DNA from: Spirochaetales bacterium Spiro_05
GTDB lineage: Bacteria > Spirochaetota > Spirochaetia > Sphaerochaetales > Sphaerochaetaceae
Direction: 5' to 3'
NCBI GenBank assembly: GCA_001603115.1
Contig: LVBG01000006.1
Location: 1 to 64,000 of the forward strand
DNA: 64,000 nucleotides
The notes beneath the pieces were generated by a model. That model did no database searches, was not told the origin of the DNA, and saw nothing but the letters and a program-made list of their open reading frames with translations. The translations under genes were made by a program, and so were the position numbers. Below, piece by piece: positions 41,733 through 51,358 of the stretch. How positions within the stretch are numbered: position 1 is the first letter of the stretch; each line of letters begins with the position of its first letter.

Positions 41733-42391
41733 AAGAGAAATCCCTAGTTGATGTCAACTCGCTGGCTTTTTTTAGCAATACCGCCATGGTTTCTGAGCCC
41801 TCTGTCAGGGGTTCTCCTGTTACATCACCATACAGACCACAAACCATGAAACCAACGCTCTTTGCTTCTTCGGTGATCATCGCCTCGTCGAAATACGTAT
41901 CCCAGATGTAGTAGGGAGTGGTTTCCGTATCCGTTGCTAAGGTGATATGCCTCAGACTTACTGAATCTGAGTATCGGGAGTATGCCGTAATCTCAAGATA
42001 CCGACTGCTTCTCCAGAAGCCGTTTCCTTCACAAAGCTGCCATGTTTGCTCTTCCTTGAACGTCTCAAGTTTTTGCTTGGTAAACACATCGAAGAGAAAC
42101 ATTGCCCCTGGTTTCAGGCAAGCGAATACGTTGCGCATAACCGTAGCACGGTCTTTCACAGAGAGTGCTCCGTAATCGCAGTAGATCAGGGTACAGCCTC
42201 GGATCCAGTACTTCTCTGATCCATGCTGCTGACCGCTCGATGAAGCTCAGATTTCTGCTTGCAGCATCACACTCAGGATCGAGATGGGCTTTGAGCATCT
42301 GATTTGAGATATACGGGTCGTCCCAGAAGGCAGCCTCCGATTGGTTATAGAGAGCTGGTCTTTTCAATGCTTCAAGCAACGGTACATCCAT
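41731..42391 (-). pseudogene. Decayed class I SAM methyltransferase
   Basis: Two halves of one methyltransferase lie in different frames. The N-terminal half (about 42391 down to 42205) reads MDVPLLEALKRPALYN and ends near WIREVLD. The C-terminal half continues in another frame with LIYCDYGALS, then KPGAMFLFDVFT and YYIWDTYFDE, to the stop at 41731. The frame changes near 42205. About 70-80 residues expected between these parts, including the SAM-binding glycine motif, are missing. The gene therefore has an internal deletion with a frame shift and should be inactive. It is last in an operon with VOC and YhhN genes. Confidence 0.75.
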
Positions 42392-42398
42392 GCGGCTT

Positions 42399-42806
42399 TC
42401 AGTCCTCACTCCGAAACGGCCTGTTGAATGAGCCGATTTCTATCAGATTCCCTTCAGGGTCTGCAATATAGCAGGTTCGTTGTCCCCAAGGTTCAGTGGT
42501 TGGCTCCAGGATTGAGACAGCGCCTTTCTCGATTGCCTTTGCATACTCCTGGTCCACTTCAGCAAAGGTATCGACATACAAGGCAAGCTCTGAATGCCCG
42601 TTTAGCCCCCGCACATACTCGTAGGAGTGGTTGGTCAGCTTCTCGAAGTCCTTTCTCCCGTACATCAGGAACAAGGTTCCGTCCTTGATCAGATACGCAT
42701 TGGAAGTGTTCTCTGATTCCTTGATCTCAAAACCCAAGACATCCCGGTAGAAACGAATCATTGTCGGCATGTCATCCACCAACCAGCCAAATCCATCAAG
42801 TCGCAT
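42399..42806 (-). CDS. VOC-family protein (glyoxalase/bleomycin-resistance fold)
   Basis: A 135-aa single-module vicinal-oxygen-chelate protein with the paired beta-alpha-beta units. RFYRDVLGFEI near residue 18 and YIADPEGNLIEIGSF near 113 are the diagnostic segments, and the late Glu is a metal ligand. GAGGAG precedes the ATG at 42806. Function is unassigned: relatives act in antibiotic binding, dioxygenation or isomerisation. Confidence 0.83.
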   Translation of the reverse strand: MRLDGFGWLVDDMPTMIRFYRDVLGFEIKESENTSNAYLIKDGTLFLMYGRKDFEKLTNHSYEYVRGLNGHSELALYVDTFAEVDQEYAKAIEKGAVSILEPTTEPWGQRTCYIADPEGNLIEIGSFNRPFRSED

Positions 42807-42833
42807 GATTCTCTCCTCTGTGGTGTTGCTGCC

Positions 42834-43508
42834 TCAACGCAGGAACTGCAAACTCAATCCGATCAGCAGCTGGCCGACATAGTAGAGCGAAAGGTTTGTC
42901 ACCCTCAGTTTCTGCTGTTGTTTGGGACCAAAGGTATTGAGAATCAGGACAATATCGCTGATAAGGAAGAGCAGTGCTCCGATGAAGAACACCACACTCT
43001 GTTTTGAAGGAGCTGAGAAGAGAATCCCTGCTGCAACACTGTTCATGAGCATGATGGCTCCGATATACACGATGCCAAAGATTTTGAAAGCCATGGCCAC
43101 AGTGATTTTGCTGAAAATCCAGATGAGGACCAATATGGTCAGCACCACCCCGATGCCCAGCCAAAGAAGCAAAGACGTGGAATAGGGGAGCAAGGCTGCA
43201 AGGTAGAGGACATGCCCGCTCAGGAAAACCAGAATTCCCACGAGGAAGATTTTCTTTCCACTGTTTGGAAAGACAAACCTCAGGTTGAGCAACACATCAG
43301 CGATGCCTCCCAGCATGAGGCCGATAATGATGCGCCGGGCAAAGAGAGGATCGACGCTGATGGCGCTGGAGAGTATGCCGAACACGATAAAGGCAAGGGA
43401 TGCCAAAGCCTTGAGCATCACAGCAATCCTGTATTCTTTCTTGTACTCAAAGTACATGAAGCAAGCAGCCAAGACCAAGGAGAGCAGCGCAATAGGTAAG
43501 TGACTCAC
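42834..43508 (-). CDS. YhhN-family membrane protein (lysoplasmalogenase-like)
   Basis: A 224-aa inner-membrane protein with eight hydrophobic helices. The YhhN signatures with conserved acidic residues are LMLGGIADVLLN, GHVLYLAALL and GALLFLISDIVLILN. Mammalian relatives hydrolyse lysoplasmalogens, which fits anaerobes that make plasmalogen lipids, but bacterial function is inferred. The start is GTG at 43508 with GGAGGT 6 nt before it; the upstream in-frame sequence is not membrane-like. Confidence 0.82.
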   Translation of the reverse strand: MSHLPIALLSLVLAACFMYFEYKKEYRIAVMLKALASLAFIVFGILSSAISVDPLFARRIIIGLMLGGIADVLLNLRFVFPNSGKKIFLVGILVFLSGHVLYLAALLPYSTSLLLWLGIGVVLTILVLIWIFSKITVAMAFKIFGIVYIGAIMLMNSVAAGILFSAPSKQSVVFFIGALLFLISDIVLILNTFGPKQQQKLRVTNLSLYYVGQLLIGLSLQFLR

Positions 43509-43659
43509 GAGGCAACCTCCACCTTCTGACGGGTTCTTGTAGTATAGGTTCATCCCTTTCATTTTCCAAGAATATGTGTTGAAAAATTCAAAATGCAGGA
43601 TGTATGGGAATAGCTTGGCTTCTTCTTGCACCTCTTGTCTTCATAACGCTTTTACAGTT

Positions 43660-43688
43660 TTGACTATTTTTCGATACTGAGGTATCTT
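43660..43688 (+). promoter_or_regulatory. Promoter of the transketolase gene
   Basis: TTGACT (43660-43665), 17 nt, TATCTT (43683-43688). The predicted start leaves a leader of about 80 nt. No known leader motif was seen in it. Confidence 0.7.
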
Positions 43689-43773
43689 GTTACTCATGGA
43701 CTACACCCTGGTAAATTTTTAACTCAGGGTCTTGTATTACAAGCAGTAACGACCTAGACCATTGGAGGAATAC

Positions 43774-45768
43774 ATGGACACAAAGGTACTTGCCGATGCA
43801 ATTCGCATTTTGAGCATGGATGGAGTGCAGAAAGCAAACTCGGGACACCCGGGCGCACCCATGGGTATGGCTGACATCGCCGAAGTTGTATGGAGAAAGG
43901 CAATGCGCCACAATCCCAAGAACCCTGACTGGGCCAACCGTGACAGGTTCGTTCTTTCCAACGGTCATGCTTCGATGTTGCTCTATTCACTGTTGCACCT
44001 GACCGGGTACGACGTAACGCTTGAAGACCTCAAGCAGTTCCGCCAGCTTCACTCCCGAACCGCAGGGCACCCCGAGTACAAGCTTACCCCGGGTGTTGAA
44101 ACCACCACCGGACCTCTTGGCCAGGGTATTGCCAATGCTGTTGGTATGGCACTTGCCGAAAAGAACCTTGCAACCCAGTTCAACAAGGATGGATTCGAGG
44201 TGGTGAACCACTACACCTATACGTTCCTTGGTGACGGCTGTCTCATGGAAGGCATCAGCCACGAAGCCGCTTCCTTGGCAGGTACCTGGAAACTCGGAAA
44301 GCTCATCGCTTTCTATGACAGCAATGGCATCTCCATCGATGGAGAGGTCAAGGGCTGGCTTACCGACGATACCGCCAAGCGCTTTGAAGCCTATGGCTGG
44401 CAGGTTATCCGCAACGTAAACGGACACGACAGTGCTGCAATCGCCAAGGCTCTCGAAGAGGCCAAGGCCAATACCACCGCTCCCTCCCTGATCATCTGCA
44501 ATACCACCATCGGCTTCGGTTCCCCCAACAAGGGTGGAAAAGAGTCTTGCCACGGAGCTCCGCTTGGGGCAGACGAAGTCGCTCTTGCCCGCAAGCAGCT
44601 TGGCTGGAAGTATGACGAAGCTTTCTTTGTTCCTGAGGAAATCTACCAGGCATGGGATCTGCGTGAGCAGGGCCAGGCGTATGAGAATGAGTGGAATACG
44701 CTCTTTGCTTCCTACCAGAAAGCCTATCCCGTAGAAGCCGCAGAGTTTGAACGCAGAATGAAGGGTGATCTCCCCACCGATTGGGAAGCAGCCTTCAACG
44801 AAGTGGTCAAGCAGTGGCAGAACGAGAGTGTGAAGGTGGCAAGCCGCAAGGCCAGCCAGATGACCCTCGACGTACTGGGTAAGCTTCTGCCTGAGATGAT
44901 CGGTGGTTCTGCAGATCTCTCTCCCTCGAACCTCACCCAGTGGAAGGGTGTACAGGATTTCGATCCTGAAACCGGCAAGGGGACCTACCTGCGCTTCGGT
45001 GTCCGTGAATTCGGCATGGCTGCCATTCTTAACGGCCTTGCCCTGCACGGTGGATACCTGCCGTATGGTGCAACCTTCCTGATGTTCATGGAGTATGCAC
45101 GCAATGCCCTGCGCATGGCATCTCTCATGGGCTTGAGGAACGTCTATGTCTTCACCCACGACTCCATCGGCCTTGGTGAAGATGGTCCCACCCACCAGCC
45201 TGTCGAACAGATTGCAAGCCTGCGCATGACCCCGAACATGGTCACTTGGAGACCTTGTGATGCTGTTGAGACTGCTTGTGCTTGGAAGAGTGCCGTCAAG
45301 CGCTCCAACGGACCTACTGCTCTCTTGCTCAGCCGCCAGAACCTTGCCCCGCAGGCAAGAACCGATGAACAGCTCTCCCTGATTTCCAAGGGTGCCTACA
45401 CCCTCTATGAATCGGGTGCAAAGCCCCAGGTCATCCTGATCGGAACGGGTAGTGAGGTCTCTCTGGCTCTTGATGCTGCGAAGAAGCTTGCTTCTGAAGG
45501 CAAGGCAGTCCGAGTTGTTTCCATGCCCTCTCCTGAGGTCTTCGAACAGCAGGATGCTGCGTACAAGGAATCGGTGCTTCCCGCATCGGTAAAGGCTAGG
45601 GTGGCTGTTGAGGCTGCTTTGGCTGACTACTGGTTCAAGTACACTGGCCTGGATGGCAAGATTGTCGGCATGAGAAGCTTCGGTGAAAGTGCTCCCGCTG
45701 AGAAGCTCTATGAGCATTTCGGTATCACATCCGACAAGGTGTACGAAGCAGCAGCTTCCTTGCTGTAG
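43774..45768 (+). CDS. tkt: Transketolase
   Basis: A full-length 664-aa thiamine-diphosphate enzyme of the pentose phosphate pathway. The N-terminal domain has [12 protein letters not shown] (residues about 22-33), [10 protein letters not shown] and the ThDP/Mg motif [13 protein letters not shown] (about 153-165). The middle domain has the catalytic glutamate region [14 protein letters not shown] and the D477-equivalent loop [21 protein letters not shown] lies 6 nt before the ATG. It is monocistronic between a good promoter and a strong terminator. Codon use looks like that of a highly expressed gene. Confidence 0.97.
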   Translation: MDTKVLADAIRILSMDGVQKANSGHPGAPMGMADIAEVVWRKAMRHNPKNPDWANRDRFVLSNGHASMLLYSLLHLTGYDVTLEDLKQFRQLHSRTAGHPEYKLTPGVETTTGPLGQGIANAVGMALAEKNLATQFNKDGFEVVNHYTYTFLGDGCLMEGISHEAASLAGTWKLGKLIAFYDSNGISIDGEVKGWLTDDTAKRFEAYGWQVIRNVNGHDSAAIAKALEEAKANTTAPSLIICNTTIGFGSPNKGGKESCHGAPLGADEVALARKQLGWKYDEAFFVPEEIYQAWDLREQGQAYENEWNTLFASYQKAYPVEAAEFERRMKGDLPTDWEAAFNEVVKQWQNESVKVASRKASQMTLDVLGKLLPEMIGGSADLSPSNLTQWKGVQDFDPETGKGTYLRFGVREFGMAAILNGLALHGGYLPYGATFLMFMEYARNALRMASLMGLRNVYVFTHDSIGLGEDGPTHQPVEQIASLRMTPNMVTWRPCDAVETACAWKSAVKRSNGPTALLLSRQNLAPQARTDEQLSLISKGAYTLYESGAKPQVILIGTGSEVSLALDAAKKLASEGKAVRVVSMPSPEVFEQQDAAYKESVLPASVKARVAVEAALADYWFKYTGLDGKIVGMRSFGESAPAEKLYEHFGITSDKVYEAAASLL

Positions 45769-45797
45769 TATCTGAGTCATCTGCTATCTACTAACTG

Positions 45798-45832
45798 CTG
45801 CCCGCTTTCTTAGGAAGGCGGGCAGTGTTGTT
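45798..45832 (+). terminator. Rho-independent terminator after tkt
   Basis: CTGCCCGC (45798-45805) pairs with GCGGGCAG (45818-45825); with one wobble the stem extends to 12 pairs. TGTTGTT follows. Confidence 0.85.
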
Positions 45833-45855
45833 ATCATGCTCTTGGAGCATTTTTC

Positions 45856-45884
45856 TTGCTCCTTCATACAGAGACGGTTAGGAT
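45856..45884 (+). promoter_or_regulatory. Predicted leaderless promoter of the nuclease-helicase
   Basis: TTGCTC (45856-45861), 17 nt, TAGGAT (45879-45884), then the ATG at 45891 after 6 nt. No ribosome binding site precedes it. Confidence 0.6.
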
Positions 45885-45890
45885 GCAGGT

Positions 45891-48422
45891 ATGGCAGGAG
45901 TAATCGAGGCATTTCTGACAGCCCAATCAGCACGGAAGCAGAAAACACTTTGGTATGATGAAAAGAACTTCTCTGTTTGGTATGCACTACCTACCTGTCA
46001 TCTTATCGTGGATCATTTTGATTATGACGCTGTCGGTGAGGAGCTTTTCGATTACCGTCTGTATACCGCCTTCCAAAACACTATTGTTTCACAAGGGTTG
46101 CCTGTGTATCGCCTGCTGCTTGAGGACGTGGTTTGTGAAGCGCCCTCATGGATTGATCATTTGATTGATTTTCCCACAACCTATACATCAACACAGGACC
46201 GGTCGCTCTCTGTTGCTGACTCATCTTTGTTAGAAGATTTTTTTGAGGAACGATTCTGTGAGGTATATGGGAAGAATGCCCGCATGTATCTTGTGCGTGA
46301 GTACCCAATTCCTTCTTTGCACGGCTCAACATACTCATTGGACTATGTTGTTGAATATCTTGATGGAAGCAAGATTGCTGTCGAGGAGAACGGGCTTAGC
46401 TATCATCATCCACAGTTGATAGGTAAGCAGAGATATCGAAAGCAGTTGGAGAAGCAGAATGTCTGCGCACTATTGGGCATTCATCTCTACCGCTTTACAA
46501 CTCTCGATTGTAGCCATCCCCAATTGGTTGATGACCAGATACGGTACTTTTTTGGAGAGAAGTGTCAGTTCCGTACAGCTGGGCTGATGGTGGATCGAAG
46601 CTTTCAGCTCTATGAGCATCAGGTGGATGCAATCGAAGGAATCAGAAAGATGCGTGAGGGTGCGCCGGCACCGCATGCATTGCTTACCGTGCTACCTACA
46701 GCCACCGGTAAATCCCGGATAGTCGAGGAGGATCTGGTTCTCTATCTTGCAGAGCACCCTCAAGCCAGAGTGCTCATCGTTGGCCCAACGCATCGAGTGT
46801 GTATGGACTGGCTGAATCGGATGAAAGCATTGTTTGCGAGTAAGCCAATCTCCATTGGTACTGATCTTACGTATCAGATTGTTGTCGGTACATACCAGCT
46901 GCTCTGGCGTGCATCGAGTAGCCTGGACCCTAAGGCCTTTTCCTATCTTGTTGTCGATGAAGCCCATCATGCGGTTGCTCCGGTAATCCGTAGGAGCCTG
47001 CAATATTTTGAACCTGATTTTCTCATCGGCTTGACCGCAACCCCCCAACGGTTGGATAGAAAAAGGTTGGAAGAAGTATTTGGTGTTTTCCGCACTCCCC
47101 TTGATCTCCAACAGGCTATCGATCAAGGCATTGTAGCTCATGTCAGGGCATATCGTATTGAAACCAACCTAAATCTCAGTGAGGTTCGTTTCAATGGGAA
47201 GGATTACCTGAGTACTGACCTTGAGCGTACCTTGGTGGTGGATTCCCGCAATCGCTTGATAGCTGAGGTTCTGAAGCGTTACTTTACCGATGGACAGAAG
47301 GGCCTTGTGTTTTGCGTCAATCTGGAACATACAAAGCAAATGGCTGCCTTGTTGATTGAAGCGGGTTTGTCCGCACGTGCTGTTGATGGAAAAACACGTG
47401 ACATAGATATGGTTGTCAAGGAGTTCCGATTTGGATCGTTGCAGTACCTATGCAGTTGCAATCTGCTCACCGAGGGCTGGGATGTTCCTGAGGTGGAAGT
47501 CTTGGTAATGGCAAGACCCACCATTTCCAAGGTGCTGTATGTCCAACAATTGGGGAGGGGGCTGAGAAAAACCGCCAAGAAGCAAGACCTCTTTGTTATC
47601 GATGTGGTTGATCAATATGGCGCCTTGGCTCGTCCATGGAATGCCCACGCCCTTTTTGGTATGCCGTACTACACTCCATTCGGACTGATTCACAAGGAGT
47701 ATCATGTGGGGGATTCCGTTCATGTGCTTGGGCTCAGCGAGACTGTCCGAGCACTGGTTCCGATTGACATCACCACTTTCGAACAAGTCTATGAGGGATA
47801 CCTGGATGAGGAACAGACAGCAAGGGAGTTGTATACCGGCACTCAGACATTGCGAAATTGGGTAAAGAATGGCAGTGTGCATGCAGATCTTTCCCTTCAT
47901 CTTGGGTCCAGAACCATCTACTATTTCCATTCAGATTCAATAGACAAGATTCGGGAAACAAAAAAGTTGGGATTACACACCGATGGAACATTGAAAGAAG
48001 ACTTCCTGTCGTTCGTCAGGGAAAAGAATTACACGTTTTCCTTCAAGATGGTTTTCTTGGAAAGCTTGCTCTCTTTGATGAACCAGCATGGAGAAGCTAA
48101 ATTGGAGGATGTATTGGGGTCATATCGCTCATTCTATATCCGAAGACTGGATGCTGGCTTGCCGGTTGACAGACCGAATTGTACCTACTCACGTGAATTT
48201 CTTTCAGATACCCCTACTTTGAAACATAACATGCTGGCCAACCCGTTTGAGAAGTTCGAACGCAAGCGCTTTGTTCAGTATGTGAAGGATTTGGGACTCA
48301 TTGCCCTCAACCCCCTCCTTTTCCAAGCCCTTTCATCCCAAGAGATCAAAGAGGTGATTGCTCTCATGGACACTCATCTGCAAGAATACTATCAGGACTT
48401 GGGAGGTTTGCTCGATGCCTGA
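45891..48422 (+). CDS. Nuclease-like domain / SF2 helicase fusion
   Basis: An 843-aa protein. Residues about 115-225 resemble a PD-(D/E)xK or Vsr-like nuclease: D151, then IAVEENG (E165), a following YHHP and RYRKQLEKQN, and LLGIHLYRF. Residues about 235-600 are a superfamily 2 helicase with Walker A LPTATGKS (269-275), DEAH (356-359), TATP (382-385), TEGWDVP and motif VI QQLGRGLRK (552-560). The C-terminal 230 residues include a helix-turn-helix-like segment and are otherwise unrecognised. Its stop overlaps a methyltransferase gene by 8 bp. Base composition is visibly more AT-rich than tkt. A restriction or defence role is inferred. Confidence 0.78.
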   Translation: MAGVIEAFLTAQSARKQKTLWYDEKNFSVWYALPTCHLIVDHFDYDAVGEELFDYRLYTAFQNTIVSQGLPVYRLLLEDVVCEAPSWIDHLIDFPTTYTSTQDRSLSVADSSLLEDFFEERFCEVYGKNARMYLVREYPIPSLHGSTYSLDYVVEYLDGSKIAVEENGLSYHHPQLIGKQRYRKQLEKQNVCALLGIHLYRFTTLDCSHPQLVDDQIRYFFGEKCQFRTAGLMVDRSFQLYEHQVDAIEGIRKMREGAPAPHALLTVLPTATGKSRIVEEDLVLYLAEHPQARVLIVGPTHRVCMDWLNRMKALFASKPISIGTDLTYQIVVGTYQLLWRASSSLDPKAFSYLVVDEAHHAVAPVIRRSLQYFEPDFLIGLTATPQRLDRKRLEEVFGVFRTPLDLQQAIDQGIVAHVRAYRIETNLNLSEVRFNGKDYLSTDLERTLVVDSRNRLIAEVLKRYFTDGQKGLVFCVNLEHTKQMAALLIEAGLSARAVDGKTRDIDMVVKEFRFGSLQYLCSCNLLTEGWDVPEVEVLVMARPTISKVLYVQQLGRGLRKTAKKQDLFVIDVVDQYGALARPWNAHALFGMPYYTPFGLIHKEYHVGDSVHVLGLSETVRALVPIDITTFEQVYEGYLDEEQTARELYTGTQTLRNWVKNGSVHADLSLHLGSRTIYYFHSDSIDKIRETKKLGLHTDGTLKEDFLSFVREKNYTFSFKMVFLESLLSLMNQHGEAKLEDVLGSYRSFYIRRLDAGLPVDRPNCTYSREFLSDTPTLKHNMLANPFEKFERKRFVQYVKDLGLIALNPLLFQALSSQEIKEVIALMDTHLQEYYQDLGGLLDA

Positions 48423-48999
48423 CTATTATGAACACCATGCTGACCTGTTTCTTTCCACCACCAAAGATATCGATATGGATAAGCAATATCAGATGTTTCT
48501 TCCTCATCTCAAGCCCGGCGCCCGTATCTTGGATGCGGGATGCGGCAGTGGGCGTGACAGCCTTGCTTTTCTTTCCCGGGGTTTTCGTGTGGACGCCTTT
48601 GACCTGAGTCCGGCTATGGTGGATGCAGCAAAGGCTTTGACAGGGCTTCCGGTACGCTGTCTTTCCTTCCAGCAAATGGACCATGAAAGGGAGTTTGATG
48701 GTATCTGGGCCTGCGCATCCTTGCTGCATGTTCCAAGAACAGAGCTCTTGTCTGTATTCCATCTGCTGAGCCGAGCACTCAATGATGAGGGTATCCTGTA
48801 TTGCTCGTTCAAGCATCGTGACACTGACTTCTCCCAGGATGGCAGGAGCTTTACCTGTTTCACTGTAGATTCATTTCTATCCTTCATCGCTCAGCTTCCA
48901 GCTTTCACCTTGCTGGCACTCGAGCAGAGTGCAGATGTGCGCAAGGGCAGGGAAGAGGAACTCTGGTTGAATGCAGTACTTAGGAAAACACCTGTTTAG
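48415..48999 (+). CDS. Class I SAM-dependent methyltransferase
   Basis: A 194-aa methyltransferase with motif I ILDAGCGSGRDSLAF (residues about 39-53), acidic motif II VDAFDLSP and motif post-III GIWACASLLHVPRTEL. It lacks DNA-methylase motifs such as DPPY or NPPY and resembles small-molecule or TehB-like enzymes. It starts inside the end of the helicase gene, so the two are co-translated. Whether it modifies DNA, a nucleotide or a metabolite is open. Confidence 0.83.
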   Translation: MPDYYEHHADLFLSTTKDIDMDKQYQMFLPHLKPGARILDAGCGSGRDSLAFLSRGFRVDAFDLSPAMVDAAKALTGLPVRCLSFQQMDHEREFDGIWACASLLHVPRTELLSVFHLLSRALNDEGILYCSFKHRDTDFSQDGRSFTCFTVDSFLSFIAQLPAFTLLALEQSADVRKGREEELWLNAVLRKTPV

Positions 49000-50171
49000 A
49001 GCCAATCTCCAAGAGGGGTGGAATCCACTCCTCGCTGAGGGAGAGCAGGGTCTTGCGACCGGGATCAATCAACCGCTTCAGGCAGGATGAGAGTTTCACT
49101 TGGCCATACCAGCGTTTGGGGATGTTCTCCGTAGTGGCAAAAGCACCGGCCAATGCCCCATAAATAGCAGCATTCGTATCGGCATCGCCTGCATGCATTA
49201 CCACGTCCACCATGCCTTGTTCGAAGGAAGGGGCATGCAACAAGGTGTAGAAGGCAAGCTGGAAGGCTATCAGAACCCACCCTTTCAACGGGCCGTCAAT
49301 ATCGGTAGGTAACTCTGTTTGAGCCTTGATGAGCGTGTCGATAACTACCATTTCTGTCACATAGGATGGTCCAGACTCAACCAAATAGTCAAAGACAGCC
49401 TGCTTATCCCAACCCTTGCCAATATGTAAACTTCTCAAGTTTTTTCCACTCAAAACACTAGATTGATCATTTTGTCCTAAATAAAACTTTGAATCATAAT
49501 GATTTCCTCGTTTTCCTTCATCTAAAATATCGGGAATCGTGCATCCTAATTGAGTGTAACCGTTAAACTCATATAGGAGACTGGATTCACTACGATTTCG
49601 CTATTATCAGCATCCCAGACGGCTCTAATGACGTTTGAGTGGAACTTTTGTGCAAAGTTCACACAATAGCTAGACTGAGAGCAAGTACAAAGAGGCGATT
49701 GCAGTCCCTGCAGACCGGATGTACATGCGTGATGGCGCAATCGAGATCAGAAAGATGCATCAGCTTCTTGAAGCTCGTGGCACTTCCCATAATCCCCAAG
49801 GGAACTGCGCGCATCAACGCGCCGTTTGCTTGGCTCGTGGGACTTTGAAGGCCTTCCAGAGCCCCATAGATGGTAACCCCGATGTCCAGTGGGCCAGCAT
49901 CTCTCCAACGTCGATAGGATTTTCTTACAGCTTCCTGAGAGTAGCCTCCCTCTTCGAGGATGCTGAGTATCATCATGATGACCATCTCACTGTCATCGGT
50001 TATCTGATCTGAATTTCCAACTGAGCGTGAAGCCGCATCCATCTCCCAGATTCCATCGGGAAAGGCTTTTCGTACATCTTTCTCTCGCTTGAACTCTGTT
50101 TGGGCTCCAAAGGCATCCCCGACAAAGCTTCCCAACAATGCACCCAACGCACGGTCATAGACTGTTGTCAA
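48980..50171 (-). pseudogene. ADP-ribosylglycohydrolase (DraG family), interrupted
   Basis: The N-terminal half (50171 to about 49660) starts at TTG with GGAG upstream. It has the metal motifs SFVGDAFGAQTEF and ITDDSEM and stops at TGA in 49659-49661. The C-terminal half (about 49445 to 48980) has KGWVLIAFQLAFYTLLHA and AGDADTNAAIYGALAG, the second metal site. Between them lie about 200 AT-rich bases of different character with 11-bp inverted repeats at both edges. All catalytic motifs survive in the halves, so the disruption looks recent. The intact enzyme would remove ADP-ribose from protein or nucleic acid. Confidence 0.72.
49444..49644. mobile_element. About 200-bp inverted-repeat-bounded insert
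   Basis: TTCCACTCAAA (49444-49454) and TTTGAGTGGAA (49634-49644) are exact 11-bp inverted repeats bounding an AT-rich segment that separates the two halves of the glycohydrolase gene. The interior has a short minus-strand reading stretch (GYTQLGCTIPDILDEGK) that I do not recognise. No clear target duplication is visible. A MITE-like element or decayed gene fragment are the options. Confidence 0.4.
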
Positions 50172-50253
50172 TGTGCTGCTCCTTGGTCTTATTCTAGCAT
50201 GAAACCATCTGAGAGTATAGAAATCAGTGCTCAGTGGGAATAATTTGTCTCCA

Positions 50254-51129
50254 TTAGGAAGAAAATAGCTGGATTGGGTGCTTTACCGAAATTTCCCAGC
50301 TATGATTAAGCACCGTATCCTCACACCCAAGGGCGATCCCGTTGCTTCTTAAGGTAAACTGTTGCGTATGGAACCTCCGATGGCAAGTCGGGCAAAGACA
50401 AAGAAGGTTCTCCATTCTGTCCGGACCCTCCTCGTGCAAGGAAAGAATATGATGAGCATCTGCGTTGAGGAACTTCCACTGTTCGGTTCGAGACAGGGAT
50501 TGTACCCATCCGGGACGATAGACCCGAGCACCACAAACTTGACACTGGTAGTCGTAGAGACATTTCACCGCTTCCTTCAGAGATGTCTTGCTGTAGTAAT
50601 AGGTACGTCTCCCAAGCTTTACGGATTGGGTTCTATCGTCAGCGCTGATCATGCTCAGCAACTTCTCATCCACCGTCTCCTTCCTTGATTTTTGCAACAA
50701 AGTCTCCGCAATCCAGTAAGAGGCTTCCACACGGTCGGTACGATAGTCGGGATCCTGTTCTTTGAGCATCATGGGGGGAATGCGTTCCTCCGACGGGTGC
50801 GAGAGCAGCCAATCGCGTACATAACAATAGAGCAAGGAGTATGCTGAGTCTTCGGAAAGATGCTCAAGCAAGGTGGAAAGAGCGAGGGAGAAGGGGCATT
50901 GCTGGAAGTACCCATGATGATCCTGAGTTAATCCTAGGTAGTGGGCGATACCCATCGACTGATAGCCATGGGAACTATTGCTGTCCAAACCGAGACAGAT
51001 TTCGTCCAGCTTCCTAAACCCATACCTTGTGAACAACCAGTGATATACCACCGATGATCGCATCTCATCGGTATAGAGGGCATATTCTCGTTTTCTTTCT
51101 GATCGCTTGAGTTTCGGAAACATAACCAT
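50254..51129 (-). CDS. HNH endonuclease-domain protein
   Basis: A 291-aa protein whose C-terminal about 90 residues form a zinc-stabilised HNH nuclease. It has CQVCGARVY, DAHHI, EGPDRMENLLCLC and CPTCHRRFH, giving two CxxC pairs and the His-Asn-His catalytic set. The N-terminal 190 residues are helical and unrecognised, probably for target recognition. The ATG at 51129 lies 6 nt after a TAAGAT box. Together with the nearby helicase-methyltransferase genes it could be part of a defence cluster; this is inference from position. Confidence 0.8.
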   Translation of the reverse strand: MVMFPKLKRSERKREYALYTDEMRSSVVYHWLFTRYGFRKLDEICLGLDSNSSHGYQSMGIAHYLGLTQDHHGYFQQCPFSLALSTLLEHLSEDSAYSLLYCYVRDWLLSHPSEERIPPMMLKEQDPDYRTDRVEASYWIAETLLQKSRKETVDEKLLSMISADDRTQSVKLGRRTYYYSKTSLKEAVKCLYDYQCQVCGARVYRPGWVQSLSRTEQWKFLNADAHHILSLHEEGPDRMENLLCLCPTCHRRFHTQQFTLRSNGIALGCEDTVLNHSWEISVKHPIQLFSS

Positions 51130-51135
51130 GGAATC

Positions 51136-51141
51136 ATCTTA
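51136..51141 (-). promoter_or_regulatory. -10 box of predicted leaderless HNH promoter
   Basis: TAAGAT on the minus strand ends 6 nt before the ATG at 51129; no ribosome binding site. In the same intergenic region ATGCCA (51235-51240) and TGGCAT (51246-51251) form a small inverted repeat. Confidence 0.45.
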
Positions 51142-51358
51142 GCAGCCCATAGCTGGGAAGACCAGTTTTTTCCAATAAAAGCTATGACATCTGTACTATA
51201 GGTATAAAGTAATTTTTCAGAAAAGCATCAAATCATGCCACATTCTGGCATTTACCTATGACATACCTGATTGTATCATTTGGATGTAAGTGTTTTTTGA
51301 CAGGAGTACTCCATTTCGTGAAAGAGGGGAACCGATCACTCCCCAGGTGAGGTGTCTC

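Noticed and set aside
43689-43773. Possible thiamine riboswitch in the tkt leader
   Set aside because: The leader lacks the conserved CTGAGA and related TPP elements.
43987-45780. A 597-codon open frame on the minus strand across the transketolase gene
   Set aside because: It mirrors the tkt codons exactly, has no ribosome binding site and no recognisable domain; tkt is unambiguous.
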